A stretch of DNA of 64,000 nt from Mycobacterium noviomagense (GTDB taxonomy: Bacteria; Actinomycetota; Actinomycetes; Mycobacteriales; Mycobacteriaceae). Below the pieces are notes generated by a model. It was not told the DNA's origin. It saw only the letters and a program-made list of their open reading frames with translations, and searched no databases. This document shows, in pieces, positions 35,077 through 44,606 of this stretch (within the stretch, counting starts at the first letter, position 1; the number at the start of each line of letters is the position of its first letter). The stretch covers positions 2,232,001-2,296,000 of the forward strand of contig NZ_AP022583.1 in assembly GCF_010731635.1 (NCBI RefSeq), read 5' to 3'. The position numbers were made by a program, and so were the translations under genes.

Positions 35077-36561
35077 GTGGACACCGTACTTGGTGTGTCG
35101 ATGGCACCCACGACGGTCCGCATGGTGTTAGTCGAAGGCGAAAACGCCGACGGCGTCACCGTCGACGAGGAAAACATCGAACTACCAGCGGACGACGAGT
35201 CAGCGCCGTCGACGGGAGCTGACCAGGTCATCTCTGCGATCCTGGGCACGCGCGAGGGCGCGACCGAGGCAGGCTACGAGCTGCGCTCGATCGGCGTGAC
35301 CTGGACCGACCCGGTGCAAGCCAACGCTCTGCGGGACATGCTGGTCGCCCGCAAGGTCGAGAACGTCATGCTGGTCTCGTCGTTTTTGGCTGCGGCCGCG
35401 CTGGCGCAGACGGTGGGCAGCGCGACCGATCACCAGCACACCGCCCTGCTCTACGTCGAGCCGGACAGCGCGACCTTGGCCGTGGTCAACACCGCCGACG
35501 GATCCATCGCCGACGTGCACCGCGAGCTGCTGCCGGACGACGACGACGAAGCGGTGGCCAAGCTGGTCGAGATGGTCTCGGGCGCAAACCATCTGGAAGC
35601 ACAACCGGAAAGCTTGTTCGTCATCGGCGCCGGCGTCGACATCCCGATGATCAAGCCGGCGTTGGAGGCGGCGAGCCCGCTTCCCGTCAGCGCACCCGAG
35701 GAGCCGGAGACCGCGCTGGCCCGCGGAGCGGCGCTCGCCTCAGCCAGCGCTCCGCTCTTCGCGTCGTCGACGGCTGCTCTGGCGTATGCCCAAGATCCCG
35801 GTACCGGCGCGGTGACTCCATACGCGGTGACTCCCGGCTATCTGGCCGCGGCAGAGGTGCCGGTTGGCGCCGACGCGGTAGACGAGGCCCTGGCCTATAG
35901 CGCTGTGCCCGACGAGGAGGCCGAGGCGTTCACGCTCGCCGCCGACGAACACCCGACCCCCTACGCCGCGGCGGTCGAGGAGGAAACCTACACCACGGGA
36001 ATGTTCCCGGACTTCGGCGCCGAAGCCGCCGAGCAATCTAGCCGCCGGCCATTCCTGGCGGCGATGAGCGTGTTGACCATCTTCGTGGTCGGTGTTGTGG
36101 CGCTGGTACTTTCGCTCGCGGTCTCCATTCGGCCCCATGTTGCGCAGCGGCCCACCCTTGGTCAGAACGTGGTGGCTCCGGTGCAGCAGCTGCCCGCACC
36201 ACCGCCGCCGAAAGCGGCGGTGCCGGCCCCGCCTGCGCCCGCTCCGGCGCCGGCCCCCGCGGCGGCGCCTGCCCCTGCTCCAGCGCCGGCTCCTGCGGCG
36301 GCACCTGCTCCGGCCCCCGCGCCGGAACCCGTTCGGATACCCGCTCCGGCGCCGGCGGCACCCGCTCCCGCGCCGCCGCCGCCCGCGTTGCCGCCGGTCG
36401 TCCCGATAATTCCCCAGATCGTTCCGCCTCCCGTCGTGATCGGACCACCGATAGGACCACGCGGTGGCGACGACGGCGGCTGGGGCCACGGCGGCTTCGG
36501 GATTCCCGGCCTCGGTGGCGGCCACGGCGGCTTCGGTGGCGGCCACGGCCGCGGTCACTGA
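35077..36561 (+). CDS. DUF7159 protein, membrane-anchored, His/Gly-rich tail (copy 2)
   Basis: A 494-residue protein starting at GTG 35077 after GGAGGGG. Cytoplasmic domain about 1-320: DTVLGVSMAPTTVRMVLVEG, LLYVEPDSATLAVVNTADGS, LFVIGAGVDIPMIKPALEAA, ETALARGAALASASAPLFAS and TAALAYAQDPGTG. A transmembrane helix lies at about 323-350 (MSVLTIFVVGVVALVLSLAV). The external part begins with IRPHVAQRPTLGQNVVAP, then about 90 residues of Pro/Ala repeats, a hydrophobic Pro/Ile segment (PPVVPIIPQIVPPPVVIGPP) and a final Gly/His part (GGWGHGGFGIPGLGGGHGG). It is first in a head-to-tail set of three paralogues. The role is unknown; the His/Gly tail could bind metal, which is inference from composition. 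Confidence 0.87.
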   Translation: MDTVLGVSMAPTTVRMVLVEGENADGVTVDEENIELPADDESAPSTGADQVISAILGTREGATEAGYELRSIGVTWTDPVQANALRDMLVARKVENVMLVSSFLAAAALAQTVGSATDHQHTALLYVEPDSATLAVVNTADGSIADVHRELLPDDDDEAVAKLVEMVSGANHLEAQPESLFVIGAGVDIPMIKPALEAASPLPVSAPEEPETALARGAALASASAPLFASSTAALAYAQDPGTGAVTPYAVTPGYLAAAEVPVGADAVDEALAYSAVPDEEAEAFTLAADEHPTPYAAAVEEETYTTGMFPDFGAEAAEQSSRRPFLAAMSVLTIFVVGVVALVLSLAVSIRPHVAQRPTLGQNVVAPVQQLPAPPPPKAAVPAPPAPAPAPAPAAAPAPAPAPAPAAAPAPAPAPEPVRIPAPAPAAPAPAPPPPALPPVVPIIPQIVPPPVVIGPPIGPRGGDDGGWGHGGFGIPGLGGGHGGFGGGHGRGH

Positions 36562-36699
36562 GCCGTCACCTCGGCGCCGGCCGAAGCTAATCTTGGTGTC
36601 ATAACACCGCATGATCTTTGCGGTGACGAACTTTGTGGTTGACGGCCTGAGCGGGCACCGATCGCGCGCGGTCGCGCAGCAAAGACTTCGGAGGGGGCA

Positions 36700-38151
36700 G
36701 TGGACACCGTACTTGGCGTGTCGATGGCGCCGACGGCGGTCCAAATGGTGCTGGTCGAAGGGGAGAGCGCCGCGGGCGCGACCGTCGACGAAGAGCAGTT
36801 CGAAATCTCCCCCAAGGGCAAAGCGCCAACCGTGCAGGCATCCGACCAGGTTGTGGCGGCGATCTTGGGCACCCGCGAAGGCGCGGCCGAGGCCGGCTAC
36901 GAGCTGCGCTCGACAGGAGTGACCTGGAGCGACCCAGCTCAGGCCGCTGCGCTGCGGGATGCACTGGCGGCCCGAAAAGTCGAAAACGTCATGTTGGTCT
37001 CGGGGTTCTTGGCCGCGGCGGCTCTCGCGCAAGCGGTGGGGACCGCCACGGGCTATGAGCAGACCGCGTTGTTGTACATCGAGCCTGATACCGCGACGCT
37101 GGCCATGGTCGACTCCGCCGACGGCTCAGTGGCCGATGTGCGGCGCGAGATGTTGCCGGAAGACGACGACAAAGCGGTGGCCAAGCTGACCGATATGATC
37201 GCCCAAGTCGATGGCCTGGAATCGCACCCGGACGGGGTTTTTGTCGTCGGCTCCGGCGTGAACATTCCGATGATCAAACCGGCGCTGGAGGCGGCGACGT
37301 CGCTTCCCGTGAGCGTTCCCGAGGAGCCCGAGACCGCGCTGGCTCGAGGGGCGGCGCTGGCGTCGGCCGGCGCGCCGTTGTTCGCCTCCTCGACGGCTGC
37401 GCTGGCTTATGCCCAAGATCCCGGCACCGGTCTGGTGGACCCATATGCTGTGTCGCCGGGGTATTTGGCGGCGTCGCCCATCCCCGGTGCACGGGTGCTG
37501 GCCTACAGCGCTGTTCCCGACGAGGCCGACGCCTACACCGTGGCCGCCGATGCCTATCCCGGGGAGGAGCGACGGTTTACCACCGGCACCCTCGATGACA
37601 TCGGTGCCGAAGCGACGGAGCAGTCCAGCCGCACACCATTTTTGGTGGCGCTGAGCGTGCTGACGATCTTCGTCGTTGGGGTAGTGGCGCTTGTACTTTC
37701 GCTGGCGATCAGTATCCGACCCCATGCCAACCAGCGACCCAACCTGAGCCAACACGCGGTCGCCCCAACCAAAGAGGCGCCGGCCCCGCCGGCGCCGAAA
37801 GCCCAGGTGCCAGCCCCGCCGGCCCCGGCCCCTGCACCTGCTCCCGCTCCTGCACCTGCTTCCGCTCCTGCGCCAGCACCTGCCCCGGCTCGTACACCTG
37901 CCCCTGCTCCTGCTCCGGCTCCTGCACCGGTGCGCATCCCGGCTCCTGCTCCTGCGCCGCCGCCTCCACCGCCGCCACCGCTTCCGCCGCTGCCGCAGAT
38001 ACTCGCACCGCCCGTACAAGGCCCGCCGATCCAACCGTGGGGTGGTGATCACGGTGGTGGCGGCTGGGGCCACGGCCGTGGCGGCGGTCCTGGCATCGGG
38101 GTCCAAGTCCCGTTGCCCGTCCCCGGACTCAAGCTGGGCATCGGGTTCTGA
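36700..38151 (+). CDS. DUF7159 protein, membrane-anchored, Pro-rich tail (copy 3)
   Basis: A 483-residue paralogue starting at GTG 36700 after GGAGGGGG. The conserved domain has DTVLGVSMAPTAVQMVLVEG, LLYIEPDTATLAMVDSADGS, VFVVGSGVNIPMIKPALEAA and ETALARGAALASAGAPLFAS. Its closest relative in the window is copy 2: they share the Asp-rich LLPxDDDxAVAKL segment, absent from copies 1 and 4, and the FTTG-DIGAEA-EQSSR juxtamembrane stretch. The transmembrane helix is at about 315-338 (LSVLTIFVVGVVALVLSLAI). The tail is Ala/Pro repeats, PLPQILAPPVQGPPIQPW, GGDHGGGGWGHGRGGG and a final VPLPVPGLKLGIGF. It lies 138 bases after copy 2 and is probably co-transcribed. Confidence 0.87.
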   Translation: MDTVLGVSMAPTAVQMVLVEGESAAGATVDEEQFEISPKGKAPTVQASDQVVAAILGTREGAAEAGYELRSTGVTWSDPAQAAALRDALAARKVENVMLVSGFLAAAALAQAVGTATGYEQTALLYIEPDTATLAMVDSADGSVADVRREMLPEDDDKAVAKLTDMIAQVDGLESHPDGVFVVGSGVNIPMIKPALEAATSLPVSVPEEPETALARGAALASAGAPLFASSTAALAYAQDPGTGLVDPYAVSPGYLAASPIPGARVLAYSAVPDEADAYTVAADAYPGEERRFTTGTLDDIGAEATEQSSRTPFLVALSVLTIFVVGVVALVLSLAISIRPHANQRPNLSQHAVAPTKEAPAPPAPKAQVPAPPAPAPAPAPAPAPASAPAPAPAPARTPAPAPAPAPAPVRIPAPAPAPPPPPPPPLPPLPQILAPPVQGPPIQPWGGDHGGGGWGHGRGGGPGIGVQVPLPVPGLKLGIGF

Positions 38152-38263
38152 CATGCCGGAATCTTCGGGGCGCCTGTGACGCCGCACCGACGTTTGGGAC
38201 GGTGGCCTGCGTGGCTATTGCTTCAGAAGGATGTTGGCTAGCCGACCGAACTATGGAGGAATA

Positions 38264-39889
38264 GTGGACACCGTACTGGGCGTATCGATGGCGCCGAAGA
38301 CGGTGCGCATGGTGTTAGTCGAAGGTGAGAACGCCGAGGGCGTCACGGTGGAGGAAGACAGCCTCGACGTCACCCGGGGCGGCGACTCGACAACTGTGAG
38401 CGCGGCGGATCAGGTGGTATCAGCGATCCTCGGCACGCAGGAAGGCGCGAAGGAAAGCGGCTACCAGCTGTCGTCGGCGGGGATCACCTGGACCGACCCC
38501 ACTGACGCCGCCGCGCTGCGCGACGCGTTGGCGTCGCACAAGATGGAAAACGTCATGCTGGTCTCGGCGTTCTTGGCCGCGGCCGCATTGGCACAGAACG
38601 TCGGCAACGCGGTCGGCTACCAGAACACCGCGCTGCTGTTCGTCGAGCCCGACACCGCTACCTTGGCCGTCGTCGATTCGGCGGACGGTTCGGTCTCCGA
38701 TGTGCGTCGACAGCCGCTGACCGGCGCCGACCCGACCTCCCAACTGACCGCGATTGTCGCTGGTGCAGAGGCGTTGCCGGAACGCCCGCAAGGGGTGTTC
38801 GTTGTGGGTTCCGGTGTCGACATTGCGGCGCTCAAGCCGCGGTTGGAAGCGGCCACCTCGCTACCGGTCAACGCCGCTGAAGAGCCGGAAACCGCGCTGG
38901 CCCGCGGCGCGGCGCTTGCGTCGGCCAACGCGCCGTTGTTCTCGTCCTCGACCGCTGCACTGGCTTATGCCCAAGATCCCGGCACCGGAGTCGTCGACCC
39001 GTACCGGGTCGCCCCCGGCTACTTCGACGTTCCCGACGCCGCCGAAGCAGGTGGCGAGCGGGCTCTGGCCTACAGCGCGGTGCCCGACGACGAAGCCGAC
39101 GCCTACACCGCGGTGGCCGATGAGCCGGCCGTCAACGCCCGTGTGTACCGACCCGTCGTGCGCAAGCAGCGGCGCAGGCCGTTCATGCTGGTCGGCAGCG
39201 CGATAACGGCGATTTTCGTCGTCGGCGTTGTCGCGCTCGTGATCACGCTGGCGATGACCATTGGACCGTCGGTTGGCCTGCGGCCCACCCCCGGCCATAA
39301 GGCGGTCGCCCCGAATGCTCCGACACCCGCCGCGCCGGCCCCGGCTCCGCCCAACGCATCGCCACCCGCCGCACCGGCCCCGGCCCCGCCGCCGAATGCA
39401 TCGCCACCGGCCGCGCCGCCACCTGCAGCGCCCGCGCCGGCGCCCGCACCTGCGGCTCCACCGCCGAGTCCCGCTCCCGTAGCGCCGGCCCCGGCTCCCG
39501 TAGCGCCGGCTCCCGCACCTGCTCCAGTGGCTCCGGCCCCCGCGCCGGTTGCGCCGGCCCCCGTAGCGCCAGCTCCCGTGCCTGCGGCACCTGCGCCTGT
39601 ACCTGCGGCGCCGGCACCCGCTGCTCCGGCCCCGGCGCCCGCTGCCCCAGCGCCCGCTGCTCCCCAGATACCGCAATATTTCGGCCCGCCGGCTCAGGGG
39701 CCACCCATGCAACCGTGGGGCAGCGACCACGGTGGAGGTGGCTGGGGCCACGGCGGCGGGCCGCCGGGTGGCGGATTGCCGGGTGGCGGGATACCTGGTG
39801 GTGGGATCCCGGGTGGCGGAGGCGCTCCCGGCGGAGGTGGCGGTCCTCACGTGGGTATCGGGATACCCGGGTTCCACATCGGTTTCTAA
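38264..39889 (+). CDS. DUF7159 protein, membrane-anchored, long Pro/Ala/Gly tail (copy 4)
   Basis: A 541-residue paralogue. GTG 38264 follows GGAGGAAT and reproduces the DTVLGVSMAPKTVRMVLVEG start, so ATG 38231 is rejected. Other signature segments are LLFVEPDTATLAVVDSADGS, VFVVGSGVDIAALKPRLEAA and ETALARGAALASANAPLFSS. The transmembrane helix is at about 308-332 (LVGSAITAIFVVGVVALVIT) after basic RKQRRRP. The tail is the longest of the set: about 120 residues of APAPVAPAP-type repeats, then QIPQYFGPPAQGPPMQPWGS, GGGGWGHGGGPPGGG, five GGGIPGG-like steps and VGIGIPGFHIGF at the end. It stands 112 bases after copy 3 and 90 bases before udgA, same strand. Confidence 0.87.
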   Translation: MDTVLGVSMAPKTVRMVLVEGENAEGVTVEEDSLDVTRGGDSTTVSAADQVVSAILGTQEGAKESGYQLSSAGITWTDPTDAAALRDALASHKMENVMLVSAFLAAAALAQNVGNAVGYQNTALLFVEPDTATLAVVDSADGSVSDVRRQPLTGADPTSQLTAIVAGAEALPERPQGVFVVGSGVDIAALKPRLEAATSLPVNAAEEPETALARGAALASANAPLFSSSTAALAYAQDPGTGVVDPYRVAPGYFDVPDAAEAGGERALAYSAVPDDEADAYTAVADEPAVNARVYRPVVRKQRRRPFMLVGSAITAIFVVGVVALVITLAMTIGPSVGLRPTPGHKAVAPNAPTPAAPAPAPPNASPPAAPAPAPPPNASPPAAPPPAAPAPAPAPAAPPPSPAPVAPAPAPVAPAPAPAPVAPAPAPVAPAPVAPAPVPAAPAPVPAAPAPAAPAPAPAAPAPAAPQIPQYFGPPAQGPPMQPWGSDHGGGGWGHGGGPPGGGLPGGGIPGGGIPGGGGAPGGGGGPHVGIGIPGFHIGF

Positions 39890-39979
39890 CCCGACACGCA
39901 GCAAACCGTCACCTGCAGTTCGTTTCCCGCTCAACACTGCGATGCAGTTAGCTCATCGCGGCCGCCTACATAGGGCAGT

Positions 39980-41305
39980 ATGAGGTGCACCGTCTTCGGC
40001 ACGGGCTATCTGGGCGCTACCCACGCTGCCGGGATGGCTGAACTGGGGCACGACGTCGTCGGCGTCGACATCGATCCCGGTAAGGTGGCCAAGCTGGCCG
40101 GCGGCGATATCCCGTTCTACGAGCCAGGGCTGCGAAAGATGTTGTCGGACAACATCGCTGCGGGCCGTCTACGGTTCACCACTGACTATGACCTCGCCGC
40201 CGACTTCGCCGACGTGCACTTTCTCGGTGTCGGCACTCCGCAGAAGAAAGGCGAGTACGGCGCTGACCTCCGGCACGTTCATGCTGTTATCGATGGCCTG
40301 GTGCCGCGGCTGACCCGGTCAGCGGTCATCGTCGGAAAGTCCACCGTGCCGGTCGGCACCGCCGCTGAGCTCGGCGAGCGGGCCCGGGCGCTGGCGCCGG
40401 CGGGAGTCGACGTGGAAGTCGCCTGGAATCCGGAGTTTTTGCGGGAGGGCTTCGCGGTGCAGGATACGCTGCGCCCAGACCGCATTGTGCTTGGTGTACA
40501 ACCGGATTCGCGACGTGCCGAGCAGGCGGTCCGTGAACTGTACCGACCGCTGCTAGAGGCGGGCGTCCCGTTTCTGCTGACCGACTTGCAGACAGCGGAA
40601 TTGGTCAAGGTTTCCGCCAATGCTTTTCTGGCAACGAAGATTTCGTTCATCAACGCGATCTCCGAGGTGTGCGAGGCCGCCGGTGCTGACGTCACCCTGC
40701 TTGCGGACGCGCTCGGACACGACCCGCGGATAGGACGACGATGCCTCAACGCGGGCCTGGGTTTCGGCGGCGGCTGTCTGCCCAAGGACATTCGCGCGTT
40801 TATGGCACGCGCCGGCGAATTGGGGGCCGACCAGGCCCTGACTTTCCTGCGTGAGGTCGACAACATCAACATGCGGCGCCGCACCCGGATGGTCGAATTG
40901 GCGACCATCGCCTGCGGAGGCTCGCTGCTTGGCGCCAACATCGCGGTGCTGGGCGCGGCGTTCAAACCCGAATCCGACGACGTGCGCGACTCACCGGCGC
41001 TCAATGTCGCCGGCCAATTGCAGCTCAACGGCGCCACGGTCAACGTCTACGACCCCAAGGCCCTCGAAAACGCTCAGCGAGTGTTTCCCACCCTGAACTA
41101 CGCGGTGTCGGTGGCCGAAGCCTGCGAGCGCGCCGACGCGGTGCTGGTGCTCACCGAATGGCAGGAGTTCGTTGACCTCGACCCCGACGACCTCGCCGGC
41201 CGAGTGCGGGCCAAGGTCATTGTCGATGGCCGCAATTGCCTGGACGTGCATCGTTGGCTGGGCGCCGGTTGGCGGGTGCACTGTTTGGGCCGCCGCGTAG
41301 CCTAG
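39980..41305 (+). CDS. udgA: UDP-glucose 6-dehydrogenase
   Basis: A 441-residue NAD-dependent enzyme that oxidises UDP-glucose to UDP-glucuronate, matching Rv0322 (udgA). Features: the N-terminal Rossmann motif TVFGTGYLGATHAAGMAELG, GKSTVPVGTAAELGERAR, the conserved WNPEFLREGFAVQDTLRPDR, the Lys-containing LVKVSANAFLATKISFINAI, and the catalytic Cys in LGFGGGCLPKDIRAF near residue 266. The UDP-binding domain follows with AFKPESDDVRDSPALNVA. All catalytic residues are present. The 4-base gap to the next gene suggests an operon with the MDMPI-like protein. UDP-glucuronate may feed cell-envelope polysaccharides. Confidence 0.96.
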   Translation: MRCTVFGTGYLGATHAAGMAELGHDVVGVDIDPGKVAKLAGGDIPFYEPGLRKMLSDNIAAGRLRFTTDYDLAADFADVHFLGVGTPQKKGEYGADLRHVHAVIDGLVPRLTRSAVIVGKSTVPVGTAAELGERARALAPAGVDVEVAWNPEFLREGFAVQDTLRPDRIVLGVQPDSRRAEQAVRELYRPLLEAGVPFLLTDLQTAELVKVSANAFLATKISFINAISEVCEAAGADVTLLADALGHDPRIGRRCLNAGLGFGGGCLPKDIRAFMARAGELGADQALTFLREVDNINMRRRTRMVELATIACGGSLLGANIAVLGAAFKPESDDVRDSPALNVAGQLQLNGATVNVYDPKALENAQRVFPTLNYAVSVAEACERADAVLVLTEWQEFVDLDPDDLAGRVRAKVIVDGRNCLDVHRWLGAGWRVHCLGRRVA

Positions 41306-41309
41306 CCGC

Positions 41310-42065
41310 GTGGACTACGCGGCAGCATTCCTCGAGCAAAACCGCGCCTTCGGAGAAGTCATCCGCAGCGGCGACCAATCGACCCCAGTGCCGACCTGCC
41401 CGGGCTGGACTTTCAAGGAGCTGTTTCGCCACGTCGGCCGCGGCGACCGGTGGGCCGCGCAGATCATCACCGACCGCGTCGAGCACTATCTCGACCCTCG
41501 CACGGTAGAAGGCGGCAAGCCGCCGGCGGATCCCGACGAGGCGATCGCCTGGCTGCACGACGGCGCGCAGCGGTTGATCGATGCCGTCGAACAGGCCGGA
41601 CTCGACGCGCCAGTTTGGACGTTCATCGGGCAGCGGCCCGCGTATTGGTGGATCCGGCGCCGGCTGCACGAAGCGACCGTGCACCGAGCCGACGCCGCAC
41701 TCGCGCTGGGCGCCGAGTACACGGTTGAACCGGCGTTGGCGGCCGACGCGATCAGCGAATGGCTGGAACGGGTCGCCAGCCAGGCCGGCCGCGAGGGCGA
41801 GCCGCTGCCCCTCGAGCCCGGCAACACCGTCCACCTGCACGCCACCGACCCCGGCCTGGGCGCCTCCGGCGAATGGACCATCCACGCCGACGACGGCAGG
41901 ATCACCTGGTTGCACGAGCACGGCAAGGGCACGGTTGCGCTGCGCGGCACCGCCACCGACTTGATGCTGGCGATGGTGCGCCGGGTTCCGACGGCTGATA
42001 CCGGCATCGCGGTGTTCGGCGACACCGCGGTGTGGCAGAACTGGCTTGACCACACGCCCTTTTAG
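41310..42065 (+). CDS. Maleylpyruvate isomerase family mycothiol-dependent enzyme, Rv0332-like
   Basis: A 251-residue protein of the MDMPI/DinB superfamily starting at GTG 41310, four bases after udgA. The N-terminal four-helix bundle has PVPTCPGWTFKELFRHVGRG with the conserved CPGW-x-HVG metal-site His, and RRRLHEATVHRADAALALG with the second metal His (ExxVHRxD). The C-terminal beta domain has GEWTIHADDGRITW and TVALRGTATDLMLAMVRR. These proteins use a divalent metal and often mycothiol for transfer or isomerisation; the substrate is not deducible. By position and length it corresponds to Rv0332 as I recall it. Confidence 0.88.
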   Translation: MDYAAAFLEQNRAFGEVIRSGDQSTPVPTCPGWTFKELFRHVGRGDRWAAQIITDRVEHYLDPRTVEGGKPPADPDEAIAWLHDGAQRLIDAVEQAGLDAPVWTFIGQRPAYWWIRRRLHEATVHRADAALALGAEYTVEPALAADAISEWLERVASQAGREGEPLPLEPGNTVHLHATDPGLGASGEWTIHADDGRITWLHEHGKGTVALRGTATDLMLAMVRRVPTADTGIAVFGDTAVWQNWLDHTPF

Positions 42066-42114
42066 CGCGGGCAATCATGTCAAGCCCAGCACCACGCACG
42101 GTACTTTTCACACC

Positions 42115-42489
42115 ATGACCACATCGGAGATCGCCACCGTTTTGGCGTGGCATGACGCGCTGAACGCCGCCGACCTCGACACCCTGGTGGCATTGTCCAG
42201 CGAGGACATCGAAGTCGGCGACGCTCACGGTGCCGTGCAAGGTCACCAGGCGTTGCGCAAGTGGGCGGCTGACACCAAGACCACCGCAGAGCCGGGCCGG
42301 ATGTACGTCCATGACGGCGTCGTCGTCGTCGAAGAAAAAATCAGCAGCCCAGACAATCCCGAGGCCACCAGGACTGCCGCGTCGGCGTTTCGGGTGGTCC
42401 ACGACCACGTCACTTCGGTGTTCCGCCACGACGATCTGGCGTCGGCGTTGGCGGCCACCGAACTCACCGAGGCCGACCTCGTCGACTGA
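42115..42489 (+). CDS. NTF2-like protein, Rv0333-like
   Basis: A 124-residue SnoaL/NTF2-fold protein. ATG 42115 ([20 protein letters not shown]) is chosen, giving the length recalled for Rv0333; the frame to 42046 overlaps the previous gene. The helices [20 protein letters not shown], the strand [20 protein letters not shown] and a final [14 protein letters not shown] strand pair are typical. No catalytic residue is obvious. It ends ten bases before rmlA and is on the same strand, so it is likely co-transcribed. Confidence 0.88.
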   Translation: MTTSEIATVLAWHDALNAADLDTLVALSSEDIEVGDAHGAVQGHQALRKWAADTKTTAEPGRMYVHDGVVVVEEKISSPDNPEATRTAASAFRVVHDHVTSVFRHDDLASALAATELTEADLVD

Positions 42490-42499
42490 GGAGTCGTTG

Positions 42500-43366
42500 A
42501 TGCGCGGAATCATCCTGGCCGGCGGCTCAGGCACGCGGCTGTATCCGATCACCATGGGTGTGAGCAAGCAGTTGCTGCCGGTGTACGACAAGCCGCTGGT
42601 GTACTACCCGCTGTCCACGTTGATGATGGCGGGTATCCGCGACATTCTGGTCATCACCGCTCCTCACGATGCGCCTGCGTTCCACCGCGTGCTCGGCGAC
42701 GGCGCCGTATTCGGCGTCAACATCAGCTACGCGTTTCAGGACCAACCTGAGGGCCTGGCGCAGGCCTTCGTCATCGGCGCCCACCACATCGGCACCGACA
42801 CGGTGGCATTGGCGTTGGGCGACAACATCTTCTACGGTCCCGGCTTGGGCACGAGCCTTCGCCGCTTCCAAACAATCGACGGCGGAGCCATTTTCGCCTA
42901 CTGGGTGGCCAACCCGTCGGCGTACGGCGTCGTCGAATTCGGCGACGACGGCATCGCGCTGTCGATCGAGGAGAAACCGGCCACACCGAAGTCGAACTAC
43001 GCGGTGCCGGGCCTGTATTTCTACGACAACGACGTAATCGAGATCGCCCGGGGCCTAAAGAAATCCGCGCGCGGCGAATACGAGATCACCGAAGTCAACC
43101 AGATCTACCTCAACCAGGGCCGGCTCGCGGTCGAGGTGCTCGCCCGCGGCACCGCTTGGCTGGACACCGGAACCTTCGACTCGTTGCTGGACGCCAGCGA
43201 CTATGTGCGCACCATCGAACGCCGGCAGGGCCTCAAGATCAGCATCCCGGAGGAAGCGGCGTGGCGGATGGGTTTCATCGACGACGAGCAGCTGGCCCGC
43301 CGCGCCCACACTCTGCTCAAGTCCGGCTATGGCCGGTACCTGCTGGAGCTGCTGGAACGACGCTGA
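42500..43366 (+). CDS. rmlA: Glucose-1-phosphate thymidylyltransferase
   Basis: A 288-residue enzyme that makes dTDP-glucose from glucose-1-phosphate and dTTP, the first step of dTDP-rhamnose synthesis, needed for the arabinogalactan linker. The length equals Rv0334. Motifs: [20 protein letters not shown] (nucleotide-binding), the Lys in [45 protein letters not shown] with the metal Asp, [16 protein letters not shown] and [21 protein letters not shown] 42500 has GAGGAG shortly upstream. Its last 50 bases overlap the 3' end of the convergent YibE/F gene. Confidence 0.97.
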   Translation: MRGIILAGGSGTRLYPITMGVSKQLLPVYDKPLVYYPLSTLMMAGIRDILVITAPHDAPAFHRVLGDGAVFGVNISYAFQDQPEGLAQAFVIGAHHIGTDTVALALGDNIFYGPGLGTSLRRFQTIDGGAIFAYWVANPSAYGVVEFGDDGIALSIEEKPATPKSNYAVPGLYFYDNDVIEIARGLKKSARGEYEITEVNQIYLNQGRLAVEVLARGTAWLDTGTFDSLLDASDYVRTIERRQGLKISIPEEAAWRMGFIDDEQLARRAHTLLKSGYGRYLLELLERR

Positions 43367-44606
43367 TGTCCCGTTGCTTCGCGCTGTGGTGCGGCGTGGC
43401 AAGCAACGCGGCGATCGCCGTCGTCAACGGCACCGAGAGCGCAAGCGCAATGCCACCCACGGCTGAACGAGCCAGCTCGATAGCCACGTTCTCGCTCGTC
43501 AGCACGTCGCCCAGGGAGCGGTTGGCCACGCTGAACAACAGCAGCAGCGGCAAAGCGCTGCCCGCGTAGGCCAGCACCAGGGTGTACACCGTGCTGGCGA
43601 TGTGGTCGCGGCCCACTCGCATCGCACCGAGGAAGATGGCCCGTCGCGAGTTGTTGGTGCCCAGGTGGGCGAGCTCGAACACCGTCGACGCCTGCGTCAC
43701 AGTGACGTCATTGAGCACGCCGAGGGATCCGATGATGAAGCCCGCCAGCAGCAGGCCGGTGATCGACACGTGGCCCAGATAGGCGGCGACCTGATTGTTC
43801 TGTTCCTCCGACAGCCCGGTAAGGTGCGCCAAACGGATTGCCGCCCAGGATAATCCAGCTGCGACCAACAGCGACGACAAGGTGCCCAGCAGCGCCGCGC
43901 TGGTCCGTAGATTCACCCCATGCGCCAGATAGATCACCGCATACAGGATTGCCGCGGAAGCTACCAGCGCCACCGGGACAGCAGGGGCGCCGTCGCGCAG
44001 TGCGGGCAACAAGAACACCACCAGCACGGTGAAGGCCACCACAACGCCGACAAGTGCCAGCAGGCCGCGCCAGCGTGCCACCGCGACGACCACCACCGCG
44101 AACGCCAAGGCAAGCAAGGCCAGCGGCCACGTGCGTTCGTAGTCGTAGAACGCGTAGCCGGTGGCGCCTTGCGCATCGAGCTGTCGGACGATGCGGATGT
44201 GCTCACCGGCGCTCAATTGGGGCTGACCAGGGCCGGGGGTGAACTCCAGCAGCGTGTCGGCCCCCGCGTTCGGTCCGGAATCGATCGCCACTACCGTGCG
44301 CACGCACTGTCCGCTACCGGGTATGCCGGGCAGCGGGTCCGCCGTGAGCACTTGACCTGCTGATCGGCTGCCGCAGTCGCCCAGCCCGCTGGAGCGCACG
44401 TGCCCGCTCACAGTGCTGACCGCGCCGCCCGCCGCGTTCTGGAACGGCATCGGAATGTCGACCTTCTGCCGGCTGGGCCACAGCCACACCGCTCCGGCGA
44501 GGACGGCCACGCCGATGGCGACCAGCAGCGCCACCACGATATTGGCGGCCATCCGGCCAAAAGGCGAGGTGGAGGACGACAAGCTGTGCGAATGCGAGTG
44601 GGTCAC
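43317..44606 (-). CDS. YibE/F family polytopic membrane protein
   Basis: A 429-residue protein of the YibE/F family, a membrane family of uncertain function with suggested transport roles. The N terminus is His/Ser-rich ([16 protein letters not shown]), followed by TM1 ([20 protein letters not shown]) and an external domain with two Cys pairs ([28 protein letters not shown]). About seven more helices follow, including the family block [20 protein letters not shown] and the [20 protein letters not shown] segment. The His-rich start might bind metal. Its 3' end overlaps rmlA by 50 bases on the opposite strand. Confidence 0.9.
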   Translation of the reverse strand: MTHSHSHSLSSSTSPFGRMAANIVVALLVAIGVAVLAGAVWLWPSRQKVDIPMPFQNAAGGAVSTVSGHVRSSGLGDCGSRSAGQVLTADPLPGIPGSGQCVRTVVAIDSGPNAGADTLLEFTPGPGQPQLSAGEHIRIVRQLDAQGATGYAFYDYERTWPLALLALAFAVVVVAVARWRGLLALVGVVVAFTVLVVFLLPALRDGAPAVPVALVASAAILYAVIYLAHGVNLRTSAALLGTLSSLLVAAGLSWAAIRLAHLTGLSEEQNNQVAAYLGHVSITGLLLAGFIIGSLGVLNDVTVTQASTVFELAHLGTNNSRRAIFLGAMRVGRDHIASTVYTLVLAYAGSALPLLLLFSVANRSLGDVLTSENVAIELARSAVGGIALALSVPLTTAIAALLATPHHSAKQRDISVVPAAPAGTGHSRT

